DNA from: JAUMWX01 sp023394215
GTDB taxonomy: Bacteria; Bacillota; Clostridia; Tissierellales; Peptoniphilaceae
NCBI GenBank assembly: GCA_050313995.1
Contig: JBNPMM010000004.1
Reading direction: 5' to 3' (one strand)
DNA length: 64,000 nt
Positions 37,336-47,095 of the stretch are shown one piece after another. The notes below the pieces were generated by a model. The model searched no databases, had not been told where the DNA came from, and saw only the letters and a list, made by a program, of their open reading frames with translations. The stretch's first letter is position 1. Each line of letters starts with the position of its first letter. The translations under genes were made by a program, and so were the position numbers.

Positions 37336-38055
37336 ATGTTTACTAATAAAAGGGTATTAATAAAATTAAGTGGAGAGGCATTGTCCGGACATAAGGGTTT
37401 TGGAATGGATGATGAGACAATAGAAAAAATCTGTGGAGTTATAAAAGAAGCTCATGATTTGGGAACGGAAATAGGTATAGTTGTAGGGGGAGGAAACTTC
37501 TGGAGGGGAAGATCTTCTACCAATATGGACAGGACGGTTTCAGATAATATAGGTATGTTGGGAACTGTTATGAACGCTTTGAGGGTTCAGGCGAGTTTGG
37601 AGAATTTAGGGCTTGAAACAAGGGTTTTGACTGCTATTTCCATGAATGAAGTTGCTGAGCCTTTTATAGTAAGAAGGGCGATAAGGCATATAGAAAAGGG
37701 AAGAATAGTTATATTCGGAGCGGGAACCGGTCTCCCTTATTTTTCAACAGATACAACAGCAGCCTTAAGGGCTCTTGAAATCCAAGCTGACTGTATCCTG
37801 CTTGGAAAGACCGGCACAGATGCTATATATGATAAGGACCCTAATAAATGTGATGATGCAAAGAAGTTTACTTCTTTAACATATAGGGAAATTTTAAATT
37901 TAAATTTGGGTGTTATGGATGCTTCGGCTACATCATTGTGCATGGATAATGATATGCCTTTGGTTGTTTTCGGAATCGATGACCCTTATAACCTTGTAAG
38001 AGTAATCAAGGGAGAAGAAATAGGAACATTTGTAGGAGGAGACAATGGTAGATAA
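37336..38055 (+). CDS. pyrH: UMP kinase
   Basis: The 239-residue amino-acid-kinase-fold enzyme phosphorylates UMP to UDP. Motifs include RVLIKLSGEALSG, VVGGGNFWRGR, MNALRVQASLE and GAGTGLPYFSTDTTAALRA. The ATG at 37336 is chosen because GGAG lies six bases before it; an in-frame ATG four codons earlier has the site inside its own coding sequence. It overlaps frr by 11 bp. Confidence 0.97.
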   Translation: MFTNKRVLIKLSGEALSGHKGFGMDDETIEKICGVIKEAHDLGTEIGIVVGGGNFWRGRSSTNMDRTVSDNIGMLGTVMNALRVQASLENLGLETRVLTAISMNEVAEPFIVRRAIRHIEKGRIVIFGAGTGLPYFSTDTTAALRALEIQADCILLGKTGTDAIYDKDPNKCDDAKKFTSLTYREILNLNLGVMDASATSLCMDNDMPLVVFGIDDPYNLVRVIKGEEIGTFVGGDNGR

Positions 38056-38602
38056 TATTATTAAAGATGGTAAGGATTCTTTGGAACTTCATATAGCCGG
38101 ATTTAAAGAAAATCTTGCTACTGTAAGAGCGGGTAGAGCAAATCCGCATTTAGTTGAAAATATAACTTTTTCTTATTACGGTGTTCAAACACCTATAAAG
38201 CAAGCTGCGACTATTACAGTGCCTGAAGCAAGGCTTTTAGTTGTGCAACCTTGGGATGCGAGCATACTTAGAGAGGTAGAAAAAGCTATAATAGCTTCAG
38301 ATTTGGGTATCACACCTTCAAATGATGGTAAGCTTATAAGGCTTCCTTTCCCTGAGCTTACTGAGGAAAGAAGAAAAGAACTTGTTAAAGATGTTAAGAA
38401 GAGGGCTGAAGCATCAAAAGTCGGAGCCAGAAATATAAGAAGAGATATGATGGACCAAGTTAAGAAGGCTAAGAAGGATAATGAGATTACCGAAGATGAG
38501 CAAAAATCCTTGGAAGAAGATGTGCAAAAACTTATAGACGAGTATATCAAGAAGATTGATGATATCACTAAGGAAAAAGAAAAAGAATTATTAGAAGTAT
38601 AA
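38045..38602 (+). CDS. frr: Ribosome recycling factor
   Basis: The 185-residue protein has the family length. It includes VRAGRANPHLVENI, PLPELTEERRKELV-like LPFPELTEERRKELVK and the C-terminal helix DEQKSLEEDVQKLIDEYIKK. It dismantles post-termination ribosomes with EF-G. GGAGGAG within the end of pyrH precedes the ATG. Confidence 0.97.
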   Translation: MVDNIIKDGKDSLELHIAGFKENLATVRAGRANPHLVENITFSYYGVQTPIKQAATITVPEARLLVVQPWDASILREVEKAIIASDLGITPSNDGKLIRLPFPELTEERRKELVKDVKKRAEASKVGARNIRRDMMDQVKKAKKDNEITEDEQKSLEEDVQKLIDEYIKKIDDITKEKEKELLEV

Positions 38603-38617
38603 TATAGAGGAAGGCAT

Positions 38618-39352
38618 ATGGACGCTGATTTAAAAGATTTAATCAAGGAAAAGTCAATTAAGCATCTTGCTATTATCATGGACGGTAACGGCAGGTGGGC
38701 TAAGGCTAAAGACCTGAAGAGAACGGAGGGTCATAAAGCGGGATCGGAAAGAGTAATAGATATAACCGAAGCCTGTGATGAACTTGGTATTAAATATCTC
38801 AGTCTGTATGCCTTTTCAACTGAAAACTGGAAAAGGCCTGAGGAAGAGGTCTTTACTATAATGGAGCTTTTGAATAAGTTTATAAGCAGGGAGCTTGATC
38901 ATTTGCATAGAAAAAATGTTAAGCTTCAGATAATGGGAGATATTAAAAGACTTCCTTTTATTAACAGGAAATCTGTGGAGTATGCCCTAAACAAGACTAA
39001 AAACAATACAGGTCTTGTACTTAATATCGGCTTAAATTATGGGGGTAGGAGCGAATTGCTTTATGCGTTTAAAGCTATGCTTGCCGATTTTTCAAAAGAT
39101 AAGATAAGTGAAGAAGATTTTAGTGAAGATTTGATATCTTCATATTTGTATACAAAAAATATGCCGGATCCGGATCTTTTAATCAGGACCGGAGGAGAAA
39201 TAAGGCTGTCGAATTTTATGCTTTACCAATTGGCATATTCTGAGTTTTATTTTACGGAAGTTTTATGGCCTGACTTTGATAGGCAGGAACTGAAAAAAGC
39301 CTTGGAGGCTTTTATATATAGAGATAGGAGATTTGGGGGATTAAATGGGTAA
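38618..39352 (+). CDS. uppS: Isoprenyl transferase (undecaprenyl diphosphate synthase)
   Basis: The 244-residue cis-prenyltransferase makes the C55 lipid carrier for peptidoglycan. IIMDGNGRWAKAK has the catalytic Asp and the Arg that binds pyrophosphate. YLSLYAFSTENWKRP and LLIRTGGEIRLSNFML are the other conserved regions. It overlaps cdsA by 8 bp. Confidence 0.96.
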   Translation: MDADLKDLIKEKSIKHLAIIMDGNGRWAKAKDLKRTEGHKAGSERVIDITEACDELGIKYLSLYAFSTENWKRPEEEVFTIMELLNKFISRELDHLHRKNVKLQIMGDIKRLPFINRKSVEYALNKTKNNTGLVLNIGLNYGGRSELLYAFKAMLADFSKDKISEEDFSEDLISSYLYTKNMPDPDLLIRTGGEIRLSNFMLYQLAYSEFYFTEVLWPDFDRQELKKALEAFIYRDRRFGGLNG

Positions 39353-40139
39353 TCGTCTAAAGTTTGATAGAAATCTTTTAACAAGAATAATTACAGGATT
39401 TTTTATAATACTATTTATTTTCGCCATATCTTTTACAAATGATTATGTTTTATATTTAGGAATATTATTTTTATCCAATGTGGCTATATATGAAATGGCT
39501 ATGGCATTGGATAAAATTGGATATAAGGTGGACAAGGGCTTTGTCTATTCGGCAAATACAATAATAATCTTATTGGGTAGATTTTTAGGCACGGATATTA
39601 TTTTACCGTTGGTATTTTTATATGTTGTTGTTTTATTAATCTATATGATATTTGTTGAAACCTCAAGCATAGAGTCTATGTTTGCAAATTTGTTTATATT
39701 GGCATATATAACGATGGCATATTTTTTTATAGCCAATATAGATGATTCAAAGTGGATATTTTATATGTTCGGTTTGGCAGCTTCAACCGATACATCCGCT
39801 TATGTTGTAGGTATGATTTTTGGAAGGCATAAGCTTATAGAGAGACTTTCTCCTAAAAAGACCGTAGAAGGAGCTATAGGGGGGATTCTTGGAGGGCTTA
39901 TATTTACCTTGATATTTACTCTTTGTTTTAAAATCAATCAGGCTGTATTGCTTTATGTTTTTTCCGTTTTAGCATCCGTTTTGTCTGAAATTGGGGATTT
40001 GGTCGCTTCTTTTATAAAGAGAAGGGCAGGCATAAAGGATTACGGCAGTATTTTTATAGGTCATGGGGGAGTAATGGACAGGTTTGATTCTTTGATTTTG
40101 ATAAGTCCTTTAGTCTATATGCTTTTAAAGATTTTATAG
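39345..40139 (+). CDS. cdsA: Phosphatidate cytidylyltransferase
   Basis: The 264-residue polytopic enzyme forms CDP-diacylglycerol from phosphatidic acid and CTP. The CDP signature near the C-terminus is SFIKRRAGIKDYG followed by GHGGVMDRFDS, with catalytic Asp pairs. About seven hydrophobic helices are visible. It feeds pgsA, which lies in the ftsK operon downstream. rseP follows directly, with no dxr between. Confidence 0.95.
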   Translation: MGNRLKFDRNLLTRIITGFFIILFIFAISFTNDYVLYLGILFLSNVAIYEMAMALDKIGYKVDKGFVYSANTIIILLGRFLGTDIILPLVFLYVVVLLIYMIFVETSSIESMFANLFILAYITMAYFFIANIDDSKWIFYMFGLAASTDTSAYVVGMIFGRHKLIERLSPKKTVEGAIGGILGGLIFTLIFTLCFKINQAVLLYVFSVLASVLSEIGDLVASFIKRRAGIKDYGSIFIGHGGVMDRFDSLILISPLVYMLLKIL

Positions 40140-40150
40140 GAGAAAAGATT

Positions 40151-41146
40151 ATGAATGTTTTGATTGGTTTGATTATGTTTATGGTTATAATTACCCTACA
40201 TGAATTAGGCCATTTTATAGGTGCCAAGGCATCAAATATAAAGGTTAATGAATTTTCTATAGGTATGGGACCGGCTGTTTTAAAAAAGCAAAAGGGAGAA
40301 ACTCAATATTCTTTGAGAGCTTTACCTATAGGAGGATATGTTTCTATGGAGGGAGAGGATGAAGAGTCCTCGGATAAGAGAAGTTTTGGAAATGCTTCTC
40401 CATTGGCAAGGTTTATAACAATATTCGCAGGGCCTTTTATGAATTTTGTTTTGGCATTTGTGATATTACTTTTTGTTATAGGAAATAGGGGTGTTGCTAA
40501 ACCTGTAATAGGAAGTTTTTCTGAAAATTCACCTGCACAAAAGGCGGGAATGCAGGTAAATGACAGAATAGTAAAAATTGATGATGAGAAGATAAATACT
40601 TTCATGGATGCAAGCAGACTTATAAGTTCTTCAAAGGGCAAAGAACTGCTTGTAACTTATGAAAGAAACGGTGTGGAAAATACTGTTAAAATAAAGCCTG
40701 TGGAAATGGAAGGGGCATATATAATAGGTTTTGCACCTTATATATCAAAGTCTTTTTCCGATGTGATAGCAGGGGCTTTCAATACTTGTGTCTATTTTAC
40801 AAGGTTGATTTGGGACTCTTTGAAGGGGCTTATATCGGGAGCCTTCGGGCTTAAGGACTTGTCAGGGCCTATAGGTATAATAGGAAATATGGGTGCTTAT
40901 ATAGAAGGTGGGGTTTACAGCCTTTTAAACTTTGCGGCTTTGATATCGGTTAACTTGGGATTTTTTAACTTACTTCCGATACCTGCACTTGACGGTTCAA
41001 AGCTTTTGTTTATTATTATAGAAGCTATAAGGAGAAAACCCCTTAATAAAAAGTTTGAAGGATATATTACGGCAGCGGGTTTTATTTTGTTACTTGGGCT
41101 TATGCTTATCGTATCTATAAAAGATATTTTTTCTTTTATAAGTTAG
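40151..41146 (+). CDS. rseP: Site-2 intramembrane metalloprotease RseP/RasP
   Basis: The 331-residue protein has HELGH (H17, E18, H21) in the first helix. One PDZ domain (about residues 115-185, PVIGSFSENSPAQKAGMQVNDRIV) follows, and the C-terminal motif NLLPIPALDGSKL supplies the third zinc ligand. It cleaves membrane-embedded anti-sigma factors and signal peptides; substrates here are unknown. It sits between cdsA and polC. Confidence 0.95.
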   Translation: MNVLIGLIMFMVIITLHELGHFIGAKASNIKVNEFSIGMGPAVLKKQKGETQYSLRALPIGGYVSMEGEDEESSDKRSFGNASPLARFITIFAGPFMNFVLAFVILLFVIGNRGVAKPVIGSFSENSPAQKAGMQVNDRIVKIDDEKINTFMDASRLISSSKGKELLVTYERNGVENTVKIKPVEMEGAYIIGFAPYISKSFSDVIAGAFNTCVYFTRLIWDSLKGLISGAFGLKDLSGPIGIIGNMGAYIEGGVYSLLNFAALISVNLGFFNLLPIPALDGSKLLFIIIEAIRRKPLNKKFEGYITAAGFILLLGLMLIVSIKDIFSFIS

Positions 41147-41156
41147 GGTGATTGTT

Positions 41157-44100
41157 ATGGATTTTTTGAATATACTTGATAGCGTAAATGAAATATTTGA
41201 AACGAAACTTATCTTAAATGAGGTTTCGTTTTTTCAGTCTGATAAGCGCCTTGAAATAAGCTTAATTTCTAAGCTTAGAGTTAAAAATAAGGAGGCTGTT
41301 TCAGGTAGTATAAAGGAAAAACTTTCTTATTTAGAGCTTGATGTTGATGTGGTGTTTATAGAATTGGGATTTTTTGTATCAAAATTTATAGATGCAAGTG
41401 ATTTTGATATAGAGATAGATATGGATACTTTTACCGAGTCCGGATTTTCCTTGCTTAATTTTTTAATACCTAATATAAATTATGCAGCCTTGCTTGAAAA
41501 AAATTCAGAGTATAAAAAGCTTTCCAAATATGCCAAAAATCTTAATGTGGAAATTAAATTTTCAGAAGTTGAAAATAAGCTTTATCAGGAAGAGGTTGAA
41601 GAAATATTTAAGAAAAATGAAAGCAGTCTTAAAGATGAAATTTCCAAGGTCAGCGAAAATGTCTATATGGGAGAGAAAAAAAGATTTGCTTACGGAACTT
41701 TTAATGATGTCCCTAAAAAGTTTAGCGAAATTAATGATTTGATACCTAATCAAATTAAGATTTTGGTCAAGGGGAGAGTATTTTTTAAAACTTTTGTTAA
41801 GCTCAGAACTAAAGCTTACATAATTAAATTTGATATAGTGGATAAAAAGGATGCTGTAAGATGCAAACTTTATGTAAAAGAGGAAGAGTTTGAAAAAATT
41901 GACAGCGCATTAAATCCGGGTATGTACGTTAATGTATCAGGTGTGTTTAAATACGATGAATTTGATGCGGAAAATGTGCTAAGTGTCTTTAGTATTTTAG
42001 AGACGGAAGATGAGTATGTAAGGCTTGATGAAAGTGATGTTAAGAGGATAGAGTTTAACATTCACTCAAAATATACTACAACTGAATCTGTTGTTGATAT
42101 AGAAGATATGGTAAATGTCGCAAAAAAATGGGGACATAAGGCCATAGGTCTTACAGATCTTTATAATGTTCAAGCTTATCCGAAATTATATAATCTTGCA
42201 AAAAAAAAGGGGATAAAGCTTAATTTGGGCTTAGATGCAAAACTTTTGCAATCCGATATGTCCATAATAACAAACTATTTCGATAAGGAAATCAGGGGTA
42301 AGGATATAGTTGTTTTTGATATAGAAACTACCGGACTTTCAAGGTATAACGACAGAATTACTGAAATAGGAGCTGTGAGAATAAGAGACGGCAAGGTTTT
42401 AGAAGAGTTTCAAAGGTTAGTTAACCCGGAAAGGCTTATAAGTGAATTTATCACAAATCTTACAGGCATTACCGATGAAATGGTTGTGAATGAAAAAAAG
42501 ATTAATGAAGTTTTACCTGAGTTTATAGAATTTTGCGGCGATGCCTTGCTTGCGGCCCATAATGCGGAATTTGATATGGGCTTTATTTTGGAAAATGCAA
42601 GGAGACTGGGGTACAAATTTGAAAATGCTTTTTTAGATACTATGTATCTTGCAAGAGCATTAAACCCGAATCTTAAAAATCACAAGCTGGATACTCTTAC
42701 CAAGCATTATAATGTAGTTCTTAAGAATCATCATAGGGCTTCCGATGATGCGAGAGCGACCGGTTTTGTGCTTATAAATATGCTTAATGATTTGGATAAA
42801 CTGGGATTTGATCTTTATGATGATATTAATAATATGCCATCAGATTTCCCGATAGCAAAGCATAATTTTGAGAATGCAATAATTTTTGTTCAAAATAAGG
42901 AAGGTTTAAAAAACCTTTATACTTTGGTTTCACTTTCGAGTATAGATTACTTAAATAGGGTTCCCGGGATTCCTTTTTTTGAACTTGAAAATTATAGAAA
43001 GGGACTTTTGGTGGGTTCCGGAAATTATAATTCAAAACTTTTTGATATGATAGCCTTGGGCTATCCAGACTACTTGTTGGAAAAACAGGCTGAAAAGTTT
43101 GATTTTTTAAGACTTACACCTAAAGATTTTGCCCCTTATCTTATTGAGGAAAATTATATAAGAGATTTGGATCATTTGATAGATATAAATATTAAATTGA
43201 TTTTATTGGCTGAAAAGCTTGGTAAAATAGCAATAGCAACAGGAGATGTTTATTATCTTGAAAAGTATGAACACGCTTTTAGAAATATTTTACTTAATTA
43301 TCCGAGAAAAAGGTTTAGGGAAAGCACGGGCTGCTTTGATTTGAAGACCAGTCAGGAAATGCTTGATAATTTTGATTATTTAGATGTGGCGGTTGCAGAG
43401 GATGTAGTAATATACAATACCCATAAACTCAACGATATGATAGAGAATATTTCACCTATAGCTGATGGAACTTTTCCGCCGGTTTTGGAAAATGCCGAAA
43501 ATAAGTTAAGGGAAGAATCTTTTAAGAAAGCAAGAGACATATATGGGGAAGATCTTCCGGATATAGTGAAGTCAAGGCTTGAAAGAGAGTTGAATTCTAT
43601 AATTTCAAACGGCTATGCAACCCTTTATATAATAGCTCAGAAGCTTGTAAGAAAGTCCAATGAAGATGGATATTTGGTTGGTTCAAGAGGTTCGGTAGGA
43701 TCTTCTTTTGCGGCTACAATGGCTGATATTACCGAGGTAAATCCTTTACCGGCCCATTATGTATGTCCGAACTGTAAAAACTCGGAATTTATTTTGGACG
43801 GCTCATATGGTTGCGGTGTAGATTTGCCGGATAAAAAATGTCCTAAGTGCGGATGTGATTATAAAAAGGACGGTTTCGACATACCTTTTGAGGTATTTTT
43901 AGGCTTTGAGGGAGATAAAGAACCGGATATAGATCTTAACTTTGCTTCGGTTTATCAGGCGAGGATTCATAAGTATACTGAAACAATTTTTGGTAAAAAG
44001 AAGGTATTCAGAGCAGGTACATTGGGTACTATAGCTGATAAAACAGCTTACGGCATGGCGAGAAAATATAAGGAATTTTATCCGGACGACGATGAAATTA

Positions 44101-45359
44101 GGTTGGATTCGGCGAACATCAATTATATTATGACTAAGATTACCGGAGTAAAAAGAACATCGGGACAGCATCCGGGTGGGCTTATAATAGTGCCGGATAA
44201 TAAGGATATAGAGGATTTTACGCCTGTTCAGTATCCTGCGGACGACCCGGCATCAGGTAATATTACGACGCATTTTGAATATCATGATATAGATAAAAAT
44301 TTGTTGAAACTTGACCTTTTGGGACATACTTCACCGACAATCGTAAGGATGCTTACTGACCAAAGCGGAATAGATGCCATAAATGTTGATTTGAGCGATA
44401 AGAAGACTATGAGTATATTTAACTCGACAGAAGCTTTAAATATAAAGCACCCATATACAAATTCCAATTCCGGGGCCTTGGGCATACCGGAATTCGGCAC
44501 GGGATTTGTTAGAGAAATGCTTAAGGATACAAAGCCGAGCACCTTTATAGAACTTGTGCGTATATCCGGACTTTCTCATGGTACGGACGTTTGGCTTAAT
44601 AATGCTCAAACCTTGATAAATAACGGTATATGCAGCTTAAAAGATGCTATATGTACAAGGGATGATATTATGAATTACCTTATTTCAATGCAACTTGAAA
44701 ACAAGCACTCTTTTGAGATTATGGAAAGGGTAAGAAAGGGTAAGGGACTTAGCGGGGACGATGAAAAGGCCATGAAGGACAACAGCGTTCCTCAATGGTA
44801 TATAGATTCCTGCAATAAAATTAAGTATATGTTTCCTAAGGCTCATGCGGTTGCTTACGTAATGATGTCTTACAGAATAGCCTACTATAAGGTACATCAT
44901 CCGGAATACTTTTATTCTACTTATTTCACAAATAAAATCGGGGATTTTCAATATGGACCTGTAATTAACGGATTGGAATATTTAACCAAGTATATAAAGG
45001 AATATTTGGCGGATGAGAGTAATTCGACAAATGATGACAAGTATTATTGTCTTGAACTTGCCGAAGAGATGTTGGCAAGAGACATAGAGCTTTTACCTGT
45101 GGATCTTTATAAATCTTCCGCTGATGAGTTTCTTGTGCCGGAGAAGGGAAAGCTTTTGCCTCCGCTTATGGCTTTGGACAGTATTTCCCAATCAATGGCA
45201 CAAAGTATAGTGCTTGCAAGGCAGGACGGAGAGTTTATATCTATAGAAGATTTTAAGATGAGGACTAAAATTAATAAGAATGCTGTTTCATCTTTAGAGG
45301 CTGCAGGACTTTTTGAAGGTATGCAGGGGACAAATCAAATGGATTTCTTTAGTTTTTAG
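41157..45359 (+). CDS. polC: DNA polymerase III, PolC-type alpha subunit with 3'-5' exonuclease
   Basis: The 1400-residue replicative polymerase shows, in order: N-terminal and OB domains (1-290); a PHP domain split around an exonuclease (D388-I-E390 in FDIETTGLS, AHNAEFDMGF, HRASDDARAT); a zinc finger (CPNC...CPKCGC near 865-900); palm with DIETTG-independent D924-I-D926 in EPDIDLNF; and a C-terminal helical region. SRGSVGSSFAATMA is the fingers/palm signature. PHP ligand positions are mostly replaced (see findings). The ATG at 41157 is chosen over a GTG three codons earlier, with AGGGTGA as ribosome-binding site. Confidence 0.96.
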   Translation: MDFLNILDSVNEIFETKLILNEVSFFQSDKRLEISLISKLRVKNKEAVSGSIKEKLSYLELDVDVVFIELGFFVSKFIDASDFDIEIDMDTFTESGFSLLNFLIPNINYAALLEKNSEYKKLSKYAKNLNVEIKFSEVENKLYQEEVEEIFKKNESSLKDEISKVSENVYMGEKKRFAYGTFNDVPKKFSEINDLIPNQIKILVKGRVFFKTFVKLRTKAYIIKFDIVDKKDAVRCKLYVKEEEFEKIDSALNPGMYVNVSGVFKYDEFDAENVLSVFSILETEDEYVRLDESDVKRIEFNIHSKYTTTESVVDIEDMVNVAKKWGHKAIGLTDLYNVQAYPKLYNLAKKKGIKLNLGLDAKLLQSDMSIITNYFDKEIRGKDIVVFDIETTGLSRYNDRITEIGAVRIRDGKVLEEFQRLVNPERLISEFITNLTGITDEMVVNEKKINEVLPEFIEFCGDALLAAHNAEFDMGFILENARRLGYKFENAFLDTMYLARALNPNLKNHKLDTLTKHYNVVLKNHHRASDDARATGFVLINMLNDLDKLGFDLYDDINNMPSDFPIAKHNFENAIIFVQNKEGLKNLYTLVSLSSIDYLNRVPGIPFFELENYRKGLLVGSGNYNSKLFDMIALGYPDYLLEKQAEKFDFLRLTPKDFAPYLIEENYIRDLDHLIDINIKLILLAEKLGKIAIATGDVYYLEKYEHAFRNILLNYPRKRFRESTGCFDLKTSQEMLDNFDYLDVAVAEDVVIYNTHKLNDMIENISPIADGTFPPVLENAENKLREESFKKARDIYGEDLPDIVKSRLERELNSIISNGYATLYIIAQKLVRKSNEDGYLVGSRGSVGSSFAATMADITEVNPLPAHYVCPNCKNSEFILDGSYGCGVDLPDKKCPKCGCDYKKDGFDIPFEVFLGFEGDKEPDIDLNFASVYQARIHKYTETIFGKKKVFRAGTLGTIADKTAYGMARKYKEFYPDDDEIRLDSANINYIMTKITGVKRTSGQHPGGLIIVPDNKDIEDFTPVQYPADDPASGNITTHFEYHDIDKNLLKLDLLGHTSPTIVRMLTDQSGIDAINVDLSDKKTMSIFNSTEALNIKHPYTNSNSGALGIPEFGTGFVREMLKDTKPSTFIELVRISGLSHGTDVWLNNAQTLINNGICSLKDAICTRDDIMNYLISMQLENKHSFEIMERVRKGKGLSGDDEKAMKDNSVPQWYIDSCNKIKYMFPKAHAVAYVMMSYRIAYYKVHHPEYFYSTYFTNKIGDFQYGPVINGLEYLTKYIKEYLADESNSTNDDKYYCLELAEEMLARDIELLPVDLYKSSADEFLVPEKGKLLPPLMALDSISQSMAQSIVLARQDGEFISIEDFKMRTKINKNAVSSLEAAGLFEGMQGTNQMDFFSF

Positions 45360-45367
45360 CCTTTTTC

Positions 45368-45396
45368 TTGACCTTAAGTGTATAAAATAGTATAAT
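45368..45396 (+). promoter_or_regulatory. Promoter of the rimP-nusA-infB operon
   Basis: TTGACC (45368-45373), 17 bp, TATAAT (45391-45396). Transcription would begin near 45403. Confidence 0.8.
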
Positions 45397-45415
45397 AAAG
45401 TTGATAGAAGGTTTC

Positions 45416-45443
45416 TAAGAGTGGGTAATGCCCACTCTTATTT
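45416..45443 (+). terminator. Hairpin in the rimP leader (polC terminator and possible attenuator)
   Basis: AAGAGTGGG/CCCACTCTT around TAATG, followed by ATTTTA. It ends polC transcripts but also lies inside the 5' leader of the next operon, whose promoter is upstream of it. Confidence 0.7.
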
Positions 45444-45466
45444 TATGATTACTTAGGAGGAGGTAA

Positions 45467-45925
45467 ATGAAAGATTTAATTGAGATGTTGACGAAGAGCC
45501 TTGAACCGGATATTGAAGGTTTAGGATATGAATTGGTTGATTTAGAGTTTACAAAAGAAAACGGAGAGAATATCTTAATATTTTATATTTACAATCCTAA
45601 CGGACCGACTACTATAGAAGATTGTGAGAGATGTTCGGCAGTTTTGGATAAAAGACTTGATGAACTTGATCCTATAAAAACAAGCTATTCTCTTTCGGTT
45701 TCATCTCCGGACCTTAACAGACCTCTGAAGAATGATAAGGATTTAAGGAGAAATTTAGGACAGGTTTTGGATATATCGCTTTATGCCAAACTTGATAATA
45801 AAAAGAATTTTAGGGGAAGGCTTTTAGAGTTTGATAAGGAATCAATATCTATTGATGAAGATGGTAACGTGCTTAAATTAAATAGAAAGGATATAAGCAA
45901 TATAAAAGTTGCAATTATTTTTTAG
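45467..45925 (+). CDS. rimP: Ribosome maturation factor RimP
   Basis: The 152-residue protein assists 30S maturation. GYELVDLEFTKENGENILIFYI and TIEDCERCSAVLDKRLDE are the N-terminal domain blocks. SSPDLNRPLKNDKDLRRNLG is the conserved linker, and an SH3-like C-terminal domain follows. GGAGGAGG precedes the ATG. It heads the nusA-infB operon as in most bacteria. Confidence 0.95.
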   Translation: MKDLIEMLTKSLEPDIEGLGYELVDLEFTKENGENILIFYIYNPNGPTTIEDCERCSAVLDKRLDELDPIKTSYSLSVSSPDLNRPLKNDKDLRRNLGQVLDISLYAKLDNKKNFRGRLLEFDKESISIDEDGNVLKLNRKDISNIKVAIIF

Positions 45926-45934
45926 AGGGAAGAA

Positions 45935-47095
45935 ATGAATAAGGAATTTATAATAGCTTTAGAGGCTATAGAAAAAGAAAAGGGGATAAGCAAAACTGTT
46001 GTTTTGGAAGCTATAGAGAAAGCCCTTCAAAAGAGTTATGAGAAAAACTTTGATGAAAACACAAATGTGGAGATAAAGATTAATGAAAATACCGGAGATG
46101 TTACGGTTCATGCTTTAAAAGAGGTAGTGGAAAATGTTGAAGACCACAATACACAAATCTCTTTGAATGATGCTCTTCATGAGAGTAAGAAGGCTAAGCT
46201 CGGAACCGTTGTAAAGGTTAAAATTGTTCCTAAAAATTTCGGAAGAGTCGCAGCACAAACTGCAAGAAATATAGTTATTCAACATTTGAGAGATGCTGAA
46301 AGAGATGCTATTTATAACGAGTTTATAGATAGGGAAAGAGAACTTATAAATGGTGTTGTCCAAAGGATTGACTATAACAATATTTACATAAACCTTGGTA
46401 AAACGGAAGGGTTTATTCCTCCGAGTGAACAGGTGCAGGGGGAAAATATTAAGCCGGGAGACAGGGTTAAATTGTTTGTGACAGAGGTTAAATCCTCACC
46501 TAAGGGACCGCAAATAATACTTTCAAGAGCAAGTGCAAATCTTATAAAGAGATTATTTGAACTTGAAGTGCCTGAGATAAGCGATGGAAGCGTTGAGATT
46601 GTATCTGTTGCAAGAGAAGCTGGTCAGAGAACAAAAATTGCGGTATATGCAAATGATGAAACTATAGATCCTGTAGGTGCCTGCGTAGGCGTAAAGGGAC
46701 AAAGAGTTAATTCAATAGTTGAAGAAATAAACGGAGAAAAGATAGATATAATTGTTTGGAGCAAAGATATGAAAGTCTTTATTTCAAATTCTCTTTCGCC
46801 GGCGGAAGTTACTGATGTTTATGTAAATGAGTACGATAAGACAGCTCTTGCTATTGTTCCTGACAATCAACTTTCTTTAGCCATAGGAAAAGAAGGGCAA
46901 AATGTAAGGCTTGCAGCTAAGCTTACAAATTGGAAGATTGATATAAAGGGAGAAAGTTTAAAAGAGGAAGTCAGGGAGAAATTCTATCAGGAGCTTGCTG
47001 AAAGAGAAGCAAAACTTCTTGAAAGAGATAAACTTGAAGAAGACTTGGAAGATGACCAAGAGATAAGCATGGAAGAAGAAAATGAAATCGAATAA
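45935..47095 (+). CDS. nusA: Transcription termination/antitermination factor NusA
   Basis: The 386-residue protein has the N-terminal RNA polymerase-binding domain (1-130), an S1 domain (NGVVQRIDYNNIYINLGKTEGFIPPSEQV) and two KH domains (DPVGACVGVKGQRVN and LAIGKEGQNVRLAAKLTNWKIDI). It lacks the acidic repeats of proteobacterial NusA, as is usual in Firmicutes. A short acidic tail (EDDQEISMEEENEIE) ends it. It overlaps ylxR by 14 bp. Confidence 0.96.
   Translation: MNKEFIIALEAIEKEKGISKTVVLEAIEKALQKSYEKNFDENTNVEIKINENTGDVTVHALKEVVENVEDHNTQISLNDALHESKKAKLGTVVKVKIVPKNFGRVAAQTARNIVIQHLRDAERDAIYNEFIDRERELINGVVQRIDYNNIYINLGKTEGFIPPSEQVQGENIKPGDRVKLFVTEVKSSPKGPQIILSRASANLIKRLFELEVPEISDGSVEIVSVAREAGQRTKIAVYANDETIDPVGACVGVKGQRVNSIVEEINGEKIDIIVWSKDMKVFISNSLSPAEVTDVYVNEYDKTALAIVPDNQLSLAIGKEGQNVRLAAKLTNWKIDIKGESLKEEVREKFYQELAEREAKLLERDKLEEDLEDDQEISMEEENEIE

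Noticed and set aside
38185..38679. Minus-strand ORF of 164 codons opposite frr
   Set aside because: Antisense shadow of the conserved frr gene.
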